A DNA stretch of 64,000 bases from Deinococcus ficus (GTDB lineage: Bacteria; Deinococcota; Deinococci; Deinococcales; Deinococcaceae), in NCBI RefSeq assembly GCF_003444775.1, contig NZ_CP021081.1, positions 1,104,001-1,168,000 of the forward strand, read 5' to 3'. Of this stretch, positions 44,104 through 52,910 are shown piece by piece. Below the pieces are notes generated by a model, which was not told the origin of the DNA, did no database searches, and worked only from the letters and a program-made list of their open reading frames with translations. Position 1 is the first letter of the stretch, and each line of letters opens with the position of its first letter. A program made the translations under genes and the position numbers.

Positions 44104-44574
44104 ATGACCAAGCCACGCTTCACCATGACCCAGCGCGGGTACGATAAACTCAAGGAAACGCTGCACCACCTGAAAACCGAGCGGCGTGAACAGATTTCGG
44201 ATTACATGGGCCAGGCCATCGCCGACGGGGACCTCCGCGAAAGCGCCGCGTACGACGAGGCCCGCATGCAGCAGAGCGAGAACGAGGCCCGCATCGCCGA
44301 CATCGAACTGCAGCTGGAAAACGCCGAGATCGTCGAGAACGACGACAGCGGCGCCGCCGGCCTGGGCGCCCGCATCCGCGTGAAGGACGAGAAGGGCAAG
44401 GAACACCACTTCGAACTCGTGGGCACCTACGAGGTGGACATCCTGAAAGGCAAGATCAGCGACGCCAGTCCCATCGGGCAGGCGCTGAACGGCAAGCACG
44501 CCGGAGACAGCGTGAAGGTGCAGCTGCCCAAGGGCACCGCGACCTTCGAGATCCTCTCCGTGGACTACGACTGA
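44104..44574 (+). CDS. greA: Transcription elongation factor GreA
   Basis: A 156-residue GreA that stimulates RNA cleavage in backtracked RNA polymerase. The N-terminal coiled coil carries the catalytic acidic pair in ADGDLRESAAYDEA, which distinguishes it from the Gfh inhibitors of this phylum; the C-terminal FKBP-like domain has SDASPIGQALNGKHAGDSV. TATACT lies 9 bases before the ATG, so the leader is only about two bases. A strong terminator follows. Confidence 0.97.
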   Translation: MTKPRFTMTQRGYDKLKETLHHLKTERREQISDYMGQAIADGDLRESAAYDEARMQQSENEARIADIELQLENAEIVENDDSGAAGLGARIRVKDEKGKEHHFELVGTYEVDILKGKISDASPIGQALNGKHAGDSVKVQLPKGTATFEILSVDYD

Positions 44575-44588
44575 ACCCAGGGCAAACG

Positions 44589-44625
44589 GGGGCGGCGGGA
44601 GTGCATCCCGCCGCCCCTTTCCTTT
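44589..44625 (+). terminator. greA terminator
   Basis: A perfect 12-bp GC stem (44589-44600 with 44606-44617), 5-base loop and TTTCCTTT. Confidence 0.9.
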
Positions 44626-44635
44626 GGCTCCGGCG

Positions 44636-44812
44636 CTAGTCCACGTTCCGGAGCTGCCGGATCAGCCAGAACCCCACCACGTCCAGCACCGCCACGATCG
44701 CCAGCGACCCCAGGGCGTTCATGGTTTCCGCCCGGCCCACCTGCAGCACGATGGTCGCGATGCCGCCCAGGTTCAGGCACACGAGCAGCAGCCCCAGCAG
44801 CCCGATGATCAC
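44636..44812 (-). CDS. 58-residue membrane protein coupled to the IMPase gene
   Basis: A small protein with two hydrophobic helices (about residues 2-22 and 32-52) and a charged C-terminus RQLRNVD. GTG start at 44812, preceded by GGAGG and overlapping the inositol monophosphatase stop (GTGA). I recognise no family; size and coupling suggest a small membrane subunit or regulator. Confidence 0.65.
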   Translation of the reverse strand: MIIGLLGLLLVCLNLGGIATIVLQVGRAETMNALGSLAIVAVLDVVGFWLIRQLRNVD

Positions 44813-45594
44813 GCCTCCGGCCCCAGGTGCGAGAGCAGTTCGGCGTGCAGGGGGCCGTTCGTGGCGACGATCATCTCCGCGTACGGATCCGGCCGGCCGT
44901 GCGCGTCCGTCACGCGGCCGCCGGCCTCCTCCACGATCAGGCTGCCCGCGGCGCAGTCCCAGGGTTTCAGGCCCAGTTCCCAGAAGGCGTCCATGCGGCC
45001 GGAGGCGACGTTGCACAGGTCCAGGGCCGCCGCCCCCGGACGCCGGACCGGCACGCCCAGCCGCAGCAGCCGCGCCACCAGCGCCAGATTCCGCTCGCCG
45101 CTGGTGTCGTACGGGAAGCCGGTCGCGACCAGTGCCGGGGTGGTCAGGGTGGGCGTGGTGCTCACGCGGATGGGCCCGCCGTTCATATAGGCGCCGCCGC
45201 CGCGCGTGGCGGTGAACAACTCGTTCCGGGTGGGGTCCAGCACCGCGCCCACCACCCGCTGCCCGTCCTCCTCCAGGCCCACCGACACGCAGAACACCGG
45301 GTAACCGTGCGCGTAGTTCACCGTGCCGTCCAGCGGGTCCACGATCCAGCGGTACCGCCCGCCGGAGCTGCCCGCCCCGAGGCCCTCCTCCTCGCCCAGC
45401 ACGGCGTGGTCGGGGTGGCGCTCGGCAATCACCTCGCGGATCACGCGCTCGGCCTCGCCGTCCACCTCGGTGACCAGGTCGGCGTAACTGCTCTTGGACC
45501 GCAGCACGCTGGCGCGGCCCAGGTGCGCCAGATGAATCTCTCCCGCCACACGGGCCGCGCGCACGGCCACGTCCAGCAACTCGGCATATGACAT
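44809..45594 (-). CDS. Inositol monophosphatase family protein
   Basis: A 261-residue Mg2+/Li+-sensitive phosphatase. Metal-site motifs are VLGEEEG and [15 protein letters not shown]; the C-terminal motif is [18 protein letters not shown]. It may act on inositol phosphate, PAP (CysQ-like) or sugar phosphates. ATG 45594 with TACACT 6 bases upstream (leaderless). Overlaps a 58-residue membrane protein gene. Confidence 0.95.
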   Translation of the reverse strand: MSYAELLDVAVRAARVAGEIHLAHLGRASVLRSKSSYADLVTEVDGEAERVIREVIAERHPDHAVLGEEEGLGAGSSGGRYRWIVDPLDGTVNYAHGYPVFCVSVGLEEDGQRVVGAVLDPTRNELFTATRGGGAYMNGGPIRVSTTPTLTTPALVATGFPYDTSGERNLALVARLLRLGVPVRRPGAAALDLCNVASGRMDAFWELGLKPWDCAAGSLIVEEAGGRVTDAHGRPDPYAEMIVATNGPLHAELLSHLGPEA

Positions 45595-45648
45595 GCCGGC
45601 AGTGTAAGGGGCGGCTGGGGGGGACCGCCTTCGGCGTCACCACATGCA

Positions 45649-45679
45649 GGACGCCGGGAGCGCGCAGCCCCCGGCGTCC
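45649..45679 (-). terminator. Homoisocitrate dehydrogenase terminator
   Basis: GGACGCCGGG (45649-45658) and CCCGGCGTCC (45670-45679) form a perfect 10-bp stem after the gene's stop. Confidence 0.6.
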
Positions 45680-45690
45680 GGACCGCTGCT

Positions 45691-46692
45691 TCAGGCCAGG
45701 GCCCGGATCATGGCCTCCGTGAATTCCTGCGTGCTGGCGGTGCCGCCCAGGTCACGGGTGCGGGGGCCTTCCACCAGAACCTTGTTCACGGCGTTGTCCA
45801 GGCGCCGGGCGGTCTCGTGGTCGCCCAGGTCGTCCAGCATCAGCACGGCGGCCAGGATGGTCGCGGTGGGGTTGGCCACGCCCTGCCCGGCGATGTCGGG
45901 CGCGCTGCCGTGCACGCTCTCGAAGATCCCGAAGTGGTCGCCGACGTTGCCGGACGCGGCGATGCCCAGCCCGCCGACCAGCCCGGCGGCGAGGTCGGAG
46001 AGGATGTCGCCGAACATGTTGGTCATGACCAGCACGTCGAACTGCTGGGGGTTACGCACGAGCTGCATGGCGGCGTTGTCCACGATCATGGTGCTGGTCT
46101 GAAGGCCCTCGACGGTCTTGGCGTGGTCCAGGATGGTGTTCATGAACAGGCCCTGCGTGACCGGCAGGACGTTGCTCTTGTGCACGACGGTCAGGCGCTT
46201 GCCGCGTTTCATGGCGAGGTCGGCGGCGAAGCGCCCGATGCGCTCGCTGGCTTCCTTGGTGATGACCGTGTCGGCGATGGCGGTGTCGCCGTAGCGGCGT
46301 TCCTGCTCGACGTACAGCCCCTGCGTGTTCTCGCGGACGATCACGAGGTCCACGCCCTCGTACGCGCCGGGCACCGGGCGGGTCTTGGTGGGGCGGACGT
46401 TGGCGTACAGGTTGTACTTCTGGCGCAGGTGGCGGATCGCGCCGAAGAACCCGGCGGGCTTCTCGCCGCTGGGGCTGGTCGCGGCGCCGAACAGGGTGGC
46501 GTCGGTGTTCTCCACGGCGTCGTAGGTGGCCTGCGGCACGGCGGTGCCGTGGTCGAGGAAGTACTCGTAGCCGGCCTCGGCGTGGACGTATTCGGCGTCG
46601 AAGCCGGCGGCGTCCAGCACGCGGCGGGTGGCGGGGATGACCTCGTGGCCGATGCCGTCGCCTTCGATCAAGCAGATGCGGTATTTCGCCAT
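45691..46692 (-). CDS. hicd: Homoisocitrate dehydrogenase
   Basis: A 333-residue beta-decarboxylating dehydrogenase. The sequence follows Thermus homoisocitrate dehydrogenase closely: [54 protein letters not shown], and [16 protein letters not shown]. It would oxidise homoisocitrate to alpha-ketoadipate in the alpha-aminoadipate lysine pathway; isocitrate or isopropylmalate specificity cannot be excluded by eye. A TAGACT box lies 9 bases before the ATG. No other lysine gene is adjacent. Confidence 0.92.
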   Translation of the reverse strand: MAKYRICLIEGDGIGHEVIPATRRVLDAAGFDAEYVHAEAGYEYFLDHGTAVPQATYDAVENTDATLFGAATSPSGEKPAGFFGAIRHLRQKYNLYANVRPTKTRPVPGAYEGVDLVIVRENTQGLYVEQERRYGDTAIADTVITKEASERIGRFAADLAMKRGKRLTVVHKSNVLPVTQGLFMNTILDHAKTVEGLQTSTMIVDNAAMQLVRNPQQFDVLVMTNMFGDILSDLAAGLVGGLGIAASGNVGDHFGIFESVHGSAPDIAGQGVANPTATILAAVLMLDDLGDHETARRLDNAVNKVLVEGPRTRDLGGTASTQEFTEAMIRALA

Positions 46693-46753
46693 ATCAGCCT
46701 CAGTCTAGGTGGCCGGGACGTGCCTGCGGCGGGCGGGTACCGGACCGGGGACG

Positions 46754-47725
46754 TCACTGGCCGCGTGACGGTCGTCCGATTTCGTGGGACAACTCCCGGG
46801 CCAGGAGCGGCCCCAGCAGAAACCCCTTGCTGCTCAGGCCCGTCAGCTCCCACACGCCATCCGGCCGCCGCCCGCACCGCAATCCGGACAGACGCGACCC
46901 CGTCCATACGCCACGCACACCTACACCACGCAGGTCCGCCAGCGCCTCACCCTTGCCCAGCAGCCAGCGCAGGGACGCCAGCGGCAGGCGTGGCGGTTCC
47001 CACACCGGCGACGGCGTCTCGAAGGTGCCGCCCAGCGTGCCGCCCGCCCCGTCCGGCGCGAGGTACGCCCCGAAACTCAGGGGCCGCGCCGTCACCGCCC
47101 GGTCCAGCCGCAGCATGGACCCCATGCGGTGCGTGCCGGTTTCCCCCGCCCAGGTGGACCCCACCGACCCGCCACAAGTCACCACCACGTCCGCGGTCAA
47201 CCTTTGCCCGTCAGACAGGGTCACGGCCGTGTCCGTGATCGTCTCGGCGCGGCTGCGCACCACCTCCGTCCCCGCCAGCACGACCAGGGCCGCGCACAGC
47301 GCCGGTCCGGCCACCCACCCGCCGTCCGGGAGCAGCAGCGCGTGCGCCCAGTCGCCTTCCAGCTCCGCTGGCCACTCCGCGCGGTCCAGCCAGCGGTGCG
47401 GCAGGTCCGCCGGGAGTTTGCGCTCGAACCGCGCCCGCGCCCGGTCGTCCGGGAGGGGCCGCAGGATGCCGGTCCGGCCGTGCGGCACGCTCAGCCCCGC
47501 CGCCTCCACCTCCGCCACCAGAGCCCAGGTGGCCGCCATGCCCGCCACCGCCCGCGCGTCCACCCCACCCGACTGCCCGCGCACCGGGTTCACCAGCGCG
47601 GACGGCACGTGACTCGCCGCGTGCTCCCCGGCGTCCACCACCGTCACCGCCCAGCCCAGGCGGCCCAGGAAGTACGCCACGGACGCGCCCGCGATCCCCG
47701 CGCCCACCACCACCGCCCGGGTCAC
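46754..47725 (-). CDS. FAD-dependent oxidoreductase (MnmC C-terminal-like)
   Basis: A 323-residue DAO-family flavoprotein. The FAD-binding motif is [20 protein letters not shown], with [17 protein letters not shown] [10 protein letters not shown] and C-terminal [17 protein letters not shown] typical of the MnmC oxidase domain, which removes carboxymethyl from cmnm5U34 in tRNA. Bacterial MnmC usually fuses this to MnmD; here they are separate but overlapping genes. GTG start overlapping the mnmD stop (GTGA). An unrelated glycine-oxidase-like role is the alternative. Confidence 0.8.
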   Translation of the reverse strand: MTRAVVVGAGIAGASVAYFLGRLGWAVTVVDAGEHAASHVPSALVNPVRGQSGGVDARAVAGMAATWALVAEVEAAGLSVPHGRTGILRPLPDDRARARFERKLPADLPHRWLDRAEWPAELEGDWAHALLLPDGGWVAGPALCAALVVLAGTEVVRSRAETITDTAVTLSDGQRLTADVVVTCGGSVGSTWAGETGTHRMGSMLRLDRAVTARPLSFGAYLAPDGAGGTLGGTFETPSPVWEPPRLPLASLRWLLGKGEALADLRGVGVRGVWTGSRLSGLRCGRRPDGVWELTGLSSKGFLLGPLLARELSHEIGRPSRGQ

Positions 47726-48420
47726 GCGGGCCTCACCGCCCGCAGGCACTCGCGCTTCCCGGGCGGCCCGGGGCGGCGTTCCACGACCAGCCCGGCGTCG
47801 CCCAGGGCGCGGCGCACGTGCCCGGCCGCGCTGTACGTGGCGAGCACCCCGCCCGGCGCCAGTGCCCCGGCGAGCCGCGCCACGAACTCCGGCGTCCACA
47901 CCTCCGGATTGCGGGTGGGGGAGAAGCCGTCCAGGTACAGGGCCGTGGCCCAGTCCCGCGGCAGCTCCGAGACCAGCACGTCCGCGAAGGCCACCCGGGT
48001 GCGCACGTGCCCGGCCACCAGGTCCAGCTCCGGCGCCGCACCCCCGGCCTCCGGCCAGGCGGCCAGGAGCGCCGCCCAGGCCGGATGGTCGGCCGCCTCG
48101 CCGCCTGCGGCCACCTCGCGCAGCAGGGCCGCCGGCACCGGGTCGAACTCGAAGGCCCGGTACTCCAGCGGGGCGCCGCGCGCGGCCGTGTCGGCCAGGG
48201 TGGCGCGGTGGTTCACGCCCAGCCCGAACCCGATCTCCAGCACGCGCGGCGCCGGGTGCAGGTGCGTGCCGCTGCCCTCCACGAAGACGTGCCGGGCCTG
48301 CGCGGCCGCGCCGTGGCGGGACCCGTACGCCTCACCGAAACGGGCGCTCAGGGCCGTGCGGGACCCGTCCGGCGTGACGATCACCTCCGGGCCGGACGGT
48401 CCCGGCGCTTCCGGGGCCAC
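47722..48420 (-). CDS. mnmD: tRNA 5-methylaminomethyl-2-thiouridine methyltransferase MnmD
   Basis: A 232-residue SAM-dependent methyltransferase with the MnmC N-terminal-domain features: [15 protein letters not shown] (SAM motif I), FEFDPVP and the signature [15 protein letters not shown]. It makes mnm5U34 from nm5U34 in wobble uridines. GTG start 1 base after sbcC, and it overlaps the FAD oxidase by 4 bases. The mnmD-oxidase neighbour pair reconstructs a split MnmC. Confidence 0.92.
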   Translation of the reverse strand: MAPEAPGPSGPEVIVTPDGSRTALSARFGEAYGSRHGAAAQARHVFVEGSGTHLHPAPRVLEIGFGLGVNHRATLADTAARGAPLEYRAFEFDPVPAALLREVAAGGEAADHPAWAALLAAWPEAGGAAPELDLVAGHVRTRVAFADVLVSELPRDWATALYLDGFSPTRNPEVWTPEFVARLAGALAPGGVLATYSAAGHVRRALGDAGLVVERRPGPPGKRECLRAVRPA

Positions 48421-48421
48421 G

Positions 48422-51157
48422 TCAGGCGTCCAGGCGGTGCACGCTGCTGCCCGCCACGCTCTTGGTCACCAGCAGGCGGCTGGGCAGGCGCTCGGACAGG
48501 CTCTCCACGTGCGTGACGATGCCCACCATCCGCCCCTGCGTGCGCAGGTTCTCCAGCGCGCCCGCCACCGCCTCCAGCGCCTGCGGGTCCAGCGTCCCGA
48601 AGCCCTCGTCCAGGAACAGCGCGCCCAGAATCTTGTTCCCCGCCAGGTAGTCACTCAGCGCGATCGCCAGCGACAGGGACGCCAGGAACGTCTCCCCGCC
48701 GGAGAGGGTCTTCACGCCGCGGACCTCCCCGGCGTTCCAGAGGTCCTGCACCACGTAGTCGCCCTTTTCCAGCGCCAGCCGGTACCGGCCGTCACTGATG
48801 TCGTGCAGGAGGATGCCGGCGCGGGTGAGCAGCTGCGCCTCCACCTCCGCCAGCAGGAACTGCTGGAACTCGTTGGCCTTCAGGGTGTTCGTCAGGGTCT
48901 GCCAGGTGTCCAGCTGTCGCGAGGCCGCCTGCGCCTGCGCCTCGATGGTGCCCTTGCGGTCGAGCCGCGCCCGCAGGTCCAGTTCCGACTGCGCGAGGCG
49001 CCCGGCCTGCTCCCGGACCTCCTTCAGGGCGGCGTCCGTGGCGGTCAGGTCGCGGATGACCTGGGCCAGTTCAGCCGGATCGTACGGTGCGGCGCCCAGC
49101 TGCCGGTCCAGTTCCGCCAGCGCCTCGCGCAGCTGCGCGACCTGGGCGGTGTGCGTGCGGGCCGCCTCCTCCAGCGCCACGATGTCGGCCTCGTCCAGGC
49201 CCGCACCGCGCGCCTGCGCGGCGGTCATGCCCAGGGCGTCCAGCGCCGCCTGCAACTGGCTCTGCGCGTCCTGCGCCTCCGCGTCGCGGCTGGATGCTGC
49301 CGCCGCCGCCGACTTCAGCGTGGCTGCTGCCGCCGCCACGTCCCCCTGCGCGCGGGCCAGGGCCGCCTGCGCCTCCTGCACGCGCCGCCGGATGCCCTGA
49401 ATATCCGCCAGGGCCTGCCGCCGCGCGCCGGCCGGATCGCTGCCCGCCTCACGCACGCGGGCCGCCAGCCCGGCCAGCAGCCGCTGTGCCTCGGTGGCCG
49501 GGTCGCCCGTGATCAGCGCCTCGGCGGCCCGCACGTCCTGCTCCCGGGCCTTGAGGGCCGCCTCCCAGTCGGCGACCTCGACGCGCTTGTCCTCGATCCA
49601 CTTCGCTCGGGTCTTCAGGTCGGCGCGCAGCGTGCTGAAGCGGGTGCGGCGGTCGTCCAGGGTGGCCTGCAGCACCTGCACGCGGTCCTCCAGCGCGCCC
49701 AGGTTCACCACCGGCGCGTTCGGAAGCCGCTGCACGGTCTGCCCGCACAGGGGGCAGTCGTCCCCGACGTGCAGGTGCGCGCGGTGCGACGCCAGCCCCG
49801 CCTCCAGGCGGGCGGTGTCCAGGTCCTTCTGCGCGGCGTCCAGGTCGGTTTTCGCCTGCTTGCCCTCGCGTTCCACGCGGTCCCGGTCGGCGGCCTCGCG
49901 GGCCTGCAGGTCCTCCTCGGCCTTCAAGCGGGTCTGCATGGCGCCCAGGGCGGTCTTCTCGGTTTCCAGCTGCACGCGCTCCTGCCGCAGCTTCTCGGCC
50001 TTCTGCGCCGCCTCCCGCGCCGTGAAGTGCGCGTCCTCGTCCCAGGGCAGGGGACTGGGGTGCGTGGTCTGGGGCGTGCCCCCGGCGCGTTTCAGGCGGG
50101 CCGCGTCGGCCTCGGCCTCCTTGAGGGCCTCGGCGCGGGCTTCGAGGTCCGGAATGCGGGCCTCCTGTGTGGCCGCCGCCTGCGCGGCGTCCAGTGCCGC
50201 CGCCGCGGCCCGTTCCGCCTGCTGCGCGGCCGCCTCGGCCCGCGCCCGTTCGCGCGCCTCGCGCTCCTGCGCGATGCGGGTGCGCTCGGCGGTGTCCAGC
50301 AGCGGCAGCACGCCCGCCACCCGGCGGGCCCGGGCGGCCCGGTCCGCGCCCTCCTGCACGCCGGCGGCACGCAGGTCCAGGGTCCTGACGCGCAGGGCGG
50401 TGTCCTCGCGGGCGCGGTACACCTTCTCCTGATCCCGCAGGCGCTGCTGGCGGTTCTGCAGGGCCTCGCGGGTGTCGGTGAGCGCCTCGGCCCTCGCGTC
50501 CGTCGCCTCGCGCTCGGCCCGCAGGGCGGCCACGGCCTGGGCGGTCACGCCCGCGTACTCGCCGTCCAGCAGCGTGTTCAGCGACGCCGACTGGTGCTTG
50601 AGGTCCTTGGCGCGGTCCGAGGCGTAGCGCTGCATGTCCTGCACGCGGTCCAGGCCGGTCAGTTCGCCCAGCAGCGCCTGCCGGTCCTTGCCGCTGCCGT
50701 GCAGCAGCCGTGAGAACTCGCCCTGCGGCAGCATCACGCAGCGCGTGAAGTTCCGGAAGTCCAGGCCCAGCACGTCCCGGATGCGGTCGTTCACGCCACG
50801 CATCCCGCCTTCCGAGAGGTTCGTCCACCGCCCGTCCGGGTCCAGGCGCTCGAACCGCACCTCGTTCTCCGCCTGCTTGCGGCCCTTCGTGCGCGCCGCG
50901 CGGTACGTCACGCCGCCCACCTCGAAGGTCAGGGCGACATTCATGCCGCGTTCGCCCTGGCTGATCAGGGCGTCCAGCTTCGTGCTGCCCAGCCGCTCCG
51001 TCTCGCCGTACAGCGCGAAGGTCATGGCGTCCAGCAGGCTGCTCTTGCCGCTGCCGGTCGGCCCGACCAGCGCGAAGAGTTCCAGGTCCCCGAACTCCAG
51101 TTCCGTGAACTGCCGGAACGCCGTGAAGCCCTGCACCTCCAGCTTCAGGGGCCTCAC
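48422..51157 (-). CDS. sbcC: SbcC ATPase subunit of the SbcCD nuclease
   Basis: A 911-residue Rad50-like SMC protein. Walker [15 protein letters not shown] is at ~30; long Ala/Glu/Arg coiled coils flank a zinc hook CPLC (Cys 468 and 471); the C-terminal half has [17 protein letters not shown] and Walker [14 protein letters not shown]. With SbcD it opens hairpins and trims protein-blocked DNA ends. GTG start overlapping sbcD (GTGA). The frame is open far upstream, but that part is the sbcD gene in another frame. Confidence 0.97.
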   Translation of the reverse strand: MRPLKLEVQGFTAFRQFTELEFGDLELFALVGPTGSGKSSLLDAMTFALYGETERLGSTKLDALISQGERGMNVALTFEVGGVTYRAARTKGRKQAENEVRFERLDPDGRWTNLSEGGMRGVNDRIRDVLGLDFRNFTRCVMLPQGEFSRLLHGSGKDRQALLGELTGLDRVQDMQRYASDRAKDLKHQSASLNTLLDGEYAGVTAQAVAALRAEREATDARAEALTDTREALQNRQQRLRDQEKVYRAREDTALRVRTLDLRAAGVQEGADRAARARRVAGVLPLLDTAERTRIAQEREARERARAEAAAQQAERAAAAALDAAQAAATQEARIPDLEARAEALKEAEADAARLKRAGGTPQTTHPSPLPWDEDAHFTAREAAQKAEKLRQERVQLETEKTALGAMQTRLKAEEDLQAREAADRDRVEREGKQAKTDLDAAQKDLDTARLEAGLASHRAHLHVGDDCPLCGQTVQRLPNAPVVNLGALEDRVQVLQATLDDRRTRFSTLRADLKTRAKWIEDKRVEVADWEAALKAREQDVRAAEALITGDPATEAQRLLAGLAARVREAGSDPAGARRQALADIQGIRRRVQEAQAALARAQGDVAAAAATLKSAAAAASSRDAEAQDAQSQLQAALDALGMTAAQARGAGLDEADIVALEEAARTHTAQVAQLREALAELDRQLGAAPYDPAELAQVIRDLTATDAALKEVREQAGRLAQSELDLRARLDRKGTIEAQAQAASRQLDTWQTLTNTLKANEFQQFLLAEVEAQLLTRAGILLHDISDGRYRLALEKGDYVVQDLWNAGEVRGVKTLSGGETFLASLSLAIALSDYLAGNKILGALFLDEGFGTLDPQALEAVAGALENLRTQGRMVGIVTHVESLSERLPSRLLVTKSVAGSSVHRLDA

Positions 51158-52353
51158 GCCGGCACCCCGGCCAGTTCGGCTTCCTCTTCCCGGCCGGCCC
51201 GGTCGTGCGCCTCGCGGAAGGCGGCGCGCACGTCGTCCGGCAGTTCCCCGCGGCGCTCGTGGTAGTAACGCTCGTACAGTTCGGTGAGGCTCAGGCCCTC
51301 GCGTTTCAGTTCCGGCGCGACCAGGTCCTCCTGCAGGGCGTCCAGGTCCACGGCCAGGGTATTCGGCATGAGTTTCAGCACGCGGTCTTTCAGGCCGGGC
51401 AGGGCCGTGCCGGCCGGGGCGCGCACCACCACCTTGAGCAGCCCGGCGTAGTCCCGCATGCCGCTCAGGCGGGCCTCCACCTGGTCCAGGTCCACGCGCA
51501 CCGTCCTCAGTTCCCGCCCGCTGGACAGAGGCACGGCGTGCACGCGCGCGGGTCGGCCGGCCTCCACCTCGATCAGGTTCACCTGTTTCTTCTCGCCGCC
51601 TTCCCCGAAATCCAGCTGGATGATGCTGCCCGGGTAGCAGGCGAGCGGCACCTCCCCGACCTGCTGCGGCTTGTGAATGTGGCCCAGCGCCACGTACTGC
51701 GCGCCGGCCGGGAGTTGCAGGCCGGACAGGGTGTACTGGTTGGTCAGGTCGAACTGCAGGGTGCGTTCCGACCCGCTGGGCACGGCGCCGTCCATGGTGG
51801 CGTGCGCCATGAGCATGTTCACGCTCCCGGGCCGGAAGCCCTCGCCCAGGCGCCGCAGGAAAAAGCCCATGCCCTCGCGGTACTTCTGCCGCCACGCGCC
51901 CACGTCGCCGCCCAGCAGATCGGCGGCCTTCACCAGCCGCCGTTCGGACAGGTACGGCAGGGCGCCTACCGTGAGGGTCTCGCCGCTTTTCGTGTCCACG
52001 TGCCGGACCATCTGCACGGGGTTGCCGGTGGGCTGCGCGACCACCTGAATGCCCACCCAGCCGAGCAGCCCGGTCACGCTGTCCAGCCGCGCGGCGCTGT
52101 CGTGGTTGCCGGCGATGACCACGCCCGGCACGCCGGCGTCCCGGAGTTTCAGGAAGAAGTCGAACACGGCGTGTTCCGCGTCCGCCGAGGGGTTGGCGGT
52201 GTCGAACAGGTCGCCGGACACCAGCACCGCGTCCACCCGTTCCGTGCGGGCGAGGTCCGCGATCTCGGTCAGGGCGGCGTGGATTTCCGGGGTGCGGTCG
52301 AACCCGCGCAGGGTTCGGCCCGCGTGAAAATCGGCGGTGTGAAGGACGCGCAT
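51154..52353 (-). CDS. sbcD: SbcD exonuclease subunit
   Basis: A 399-residue Mre11-family nuclease. The phosphoesterase motifs are all present in order: HTADFHAG, VLVSGDLFD, VIAGNHDSAARLD, MAHATMDG and ALGHIHKPQ. The first metal motif reads DFH where DWH/DLH is common. ATG 52353 with TATTTT 7 bases upstream (leaderless). First gene of the sbcD-sbcC-mnmD-oxidase run. Confidence 0.97.
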   Translation of the reverse strand: MRVLHTADFHAGRTLRGFDRTPEIHAALTEIADLARTERVDAVLVSGDLFDTANPSADAEHAVFDFFLKLRDAGVPGVVIAGNHDSAARLDSVTGLLGWVGIQVVAQPTGNPVQMVRHVDTKSGETLTVGALPYLSERRLVKAADLLGGDVGAWRQKYREGMGFFLRRLGEGFRPGSVNMLMAHATMDGAVPSGSERTLQFDLTNQYTLSGLQLPAGAQYVALGHIHKPQQVGEVPLACYPGSIIQLDFGEGGEKKQVNLIEVEAGRPARVHAVPLSSGRELRTVRVDLDQVEARLSGMRDYAGLLKVVVRAPAGTALPGLKDRVLKLMPNTLAVDLDALQEDLVAPELKREGLSLTELYERYYHERRGELPDDVRAAFREAHDRAGREEEAELAGVPA

Positions 52354-52656
52354 AGCCGGAAAAATAGCATGGGGACGTGATTCCCGCCGTCCTTGGATGA
52401 CAGTTCAGGCGTGCGCTCGGGGGCGTCATCCGGTGCTGTGCATAGGCCGTCGGCCTTATGCATGCCTGTTCCACGGGATCGGCCGAGGCTGCCTGGCATT
52501 TGAAAACCAAAACCCGTCAGCCGTCGGCAAGAGTCAGGCAAGTGCCGCCTGAAACTGGCATACCATTCTCGCGCTCTCTATAAATAAACCATCATCAGAA
52601 TAAATTACCGGTCCTTTTGTCATAGTTCTGACGGCCTTTTTTGATAGATTACTGGC
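52354..52656. other. 303-base AT-rich region between sbcD and the 60-residue ORF
   Basis: No convincing gene. It holds the sbcD promoter, an imperfect hairpin at 52440-52461 (GCATA-GGCCG/CGGCC-TTATGC), an AT-rich segment with TATAAA near 52579, three CTGGCAT copies (about 52492, 52554, 52652; the last just before the ATG at 52657), and the -10 TAGATT of the next gene. Composition differs clearly from its surroundings. Confidence 0.6.
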
Positions 52657-52839
52657 ATGTACAGCACCAACCTCGATCTCATTACTCAGGCGCGGCTGCG
52701 GGAAACGCAGAACGTCGCCCTGTCCCAGAAGAAGGTGAAGCACCACTTCCCGAAATGGATCCGCCGCGCCGCCGGGAAGACCGTCTCCGGCGCCGAACAG
52801 GCCGCCCACCTCGCCCTGCACAAGCTGCACCTCGCCTGA
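52657..52839 (+). CDS. 60-residue basic protein, unknown
   Basis: Encodes a 60-residue Lys/Arg/His-rich protein (VALSQKKVKHHFPKWIRRAAGK in the middle) with an Ala/His/Leu-rich C-terminus. Codons are strongly G/C-ending after residue 15, as in real genes here, while the first codons sit in AT-rich DNA. TAGATT lies exactly 6 bases before the ATG (leaderless). No family recognised. It precedes recD2, which has its own promoter. Confidence 0.65.
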   Translation: MYSTNLDLITQARLRETQNVALSQKKVKHHFPKWIRRAAGKTVSGAEQAAHLALHKLHLA

Positions 52840-52844
52840 CCCCA

Positions 52845-52868
52845 CCCGCCCTTCCCGGCGGGCGGTTT
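52845..52868 (+). terminator. Short hairpin after the 60-residue ORF
   Basis: CCCGCC (52845-52850) with GGCGGG (52857-52862), followed by CGGTTT. Confidence 0.4.
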
Positions 52869-52910
52869 CTGCTGCGGTCAGAGCGCCGGGCTTGAGCTAT
52901 GCTCTACCCC

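Noticed and set aside
46784..50713. 1309-codon plus-strand frame opposite mnmD and sbcC
   Set aside because: Shadow frame; Arg/Gln/Gly/Val-rich without domains.
52534..52845. Minus-strand frame opposite the 60-residue ORF
   Set aside because: Codon use is poor and no -10 or SD precedes it; the plus-strand ORF has both promoter geometry and codon bias.
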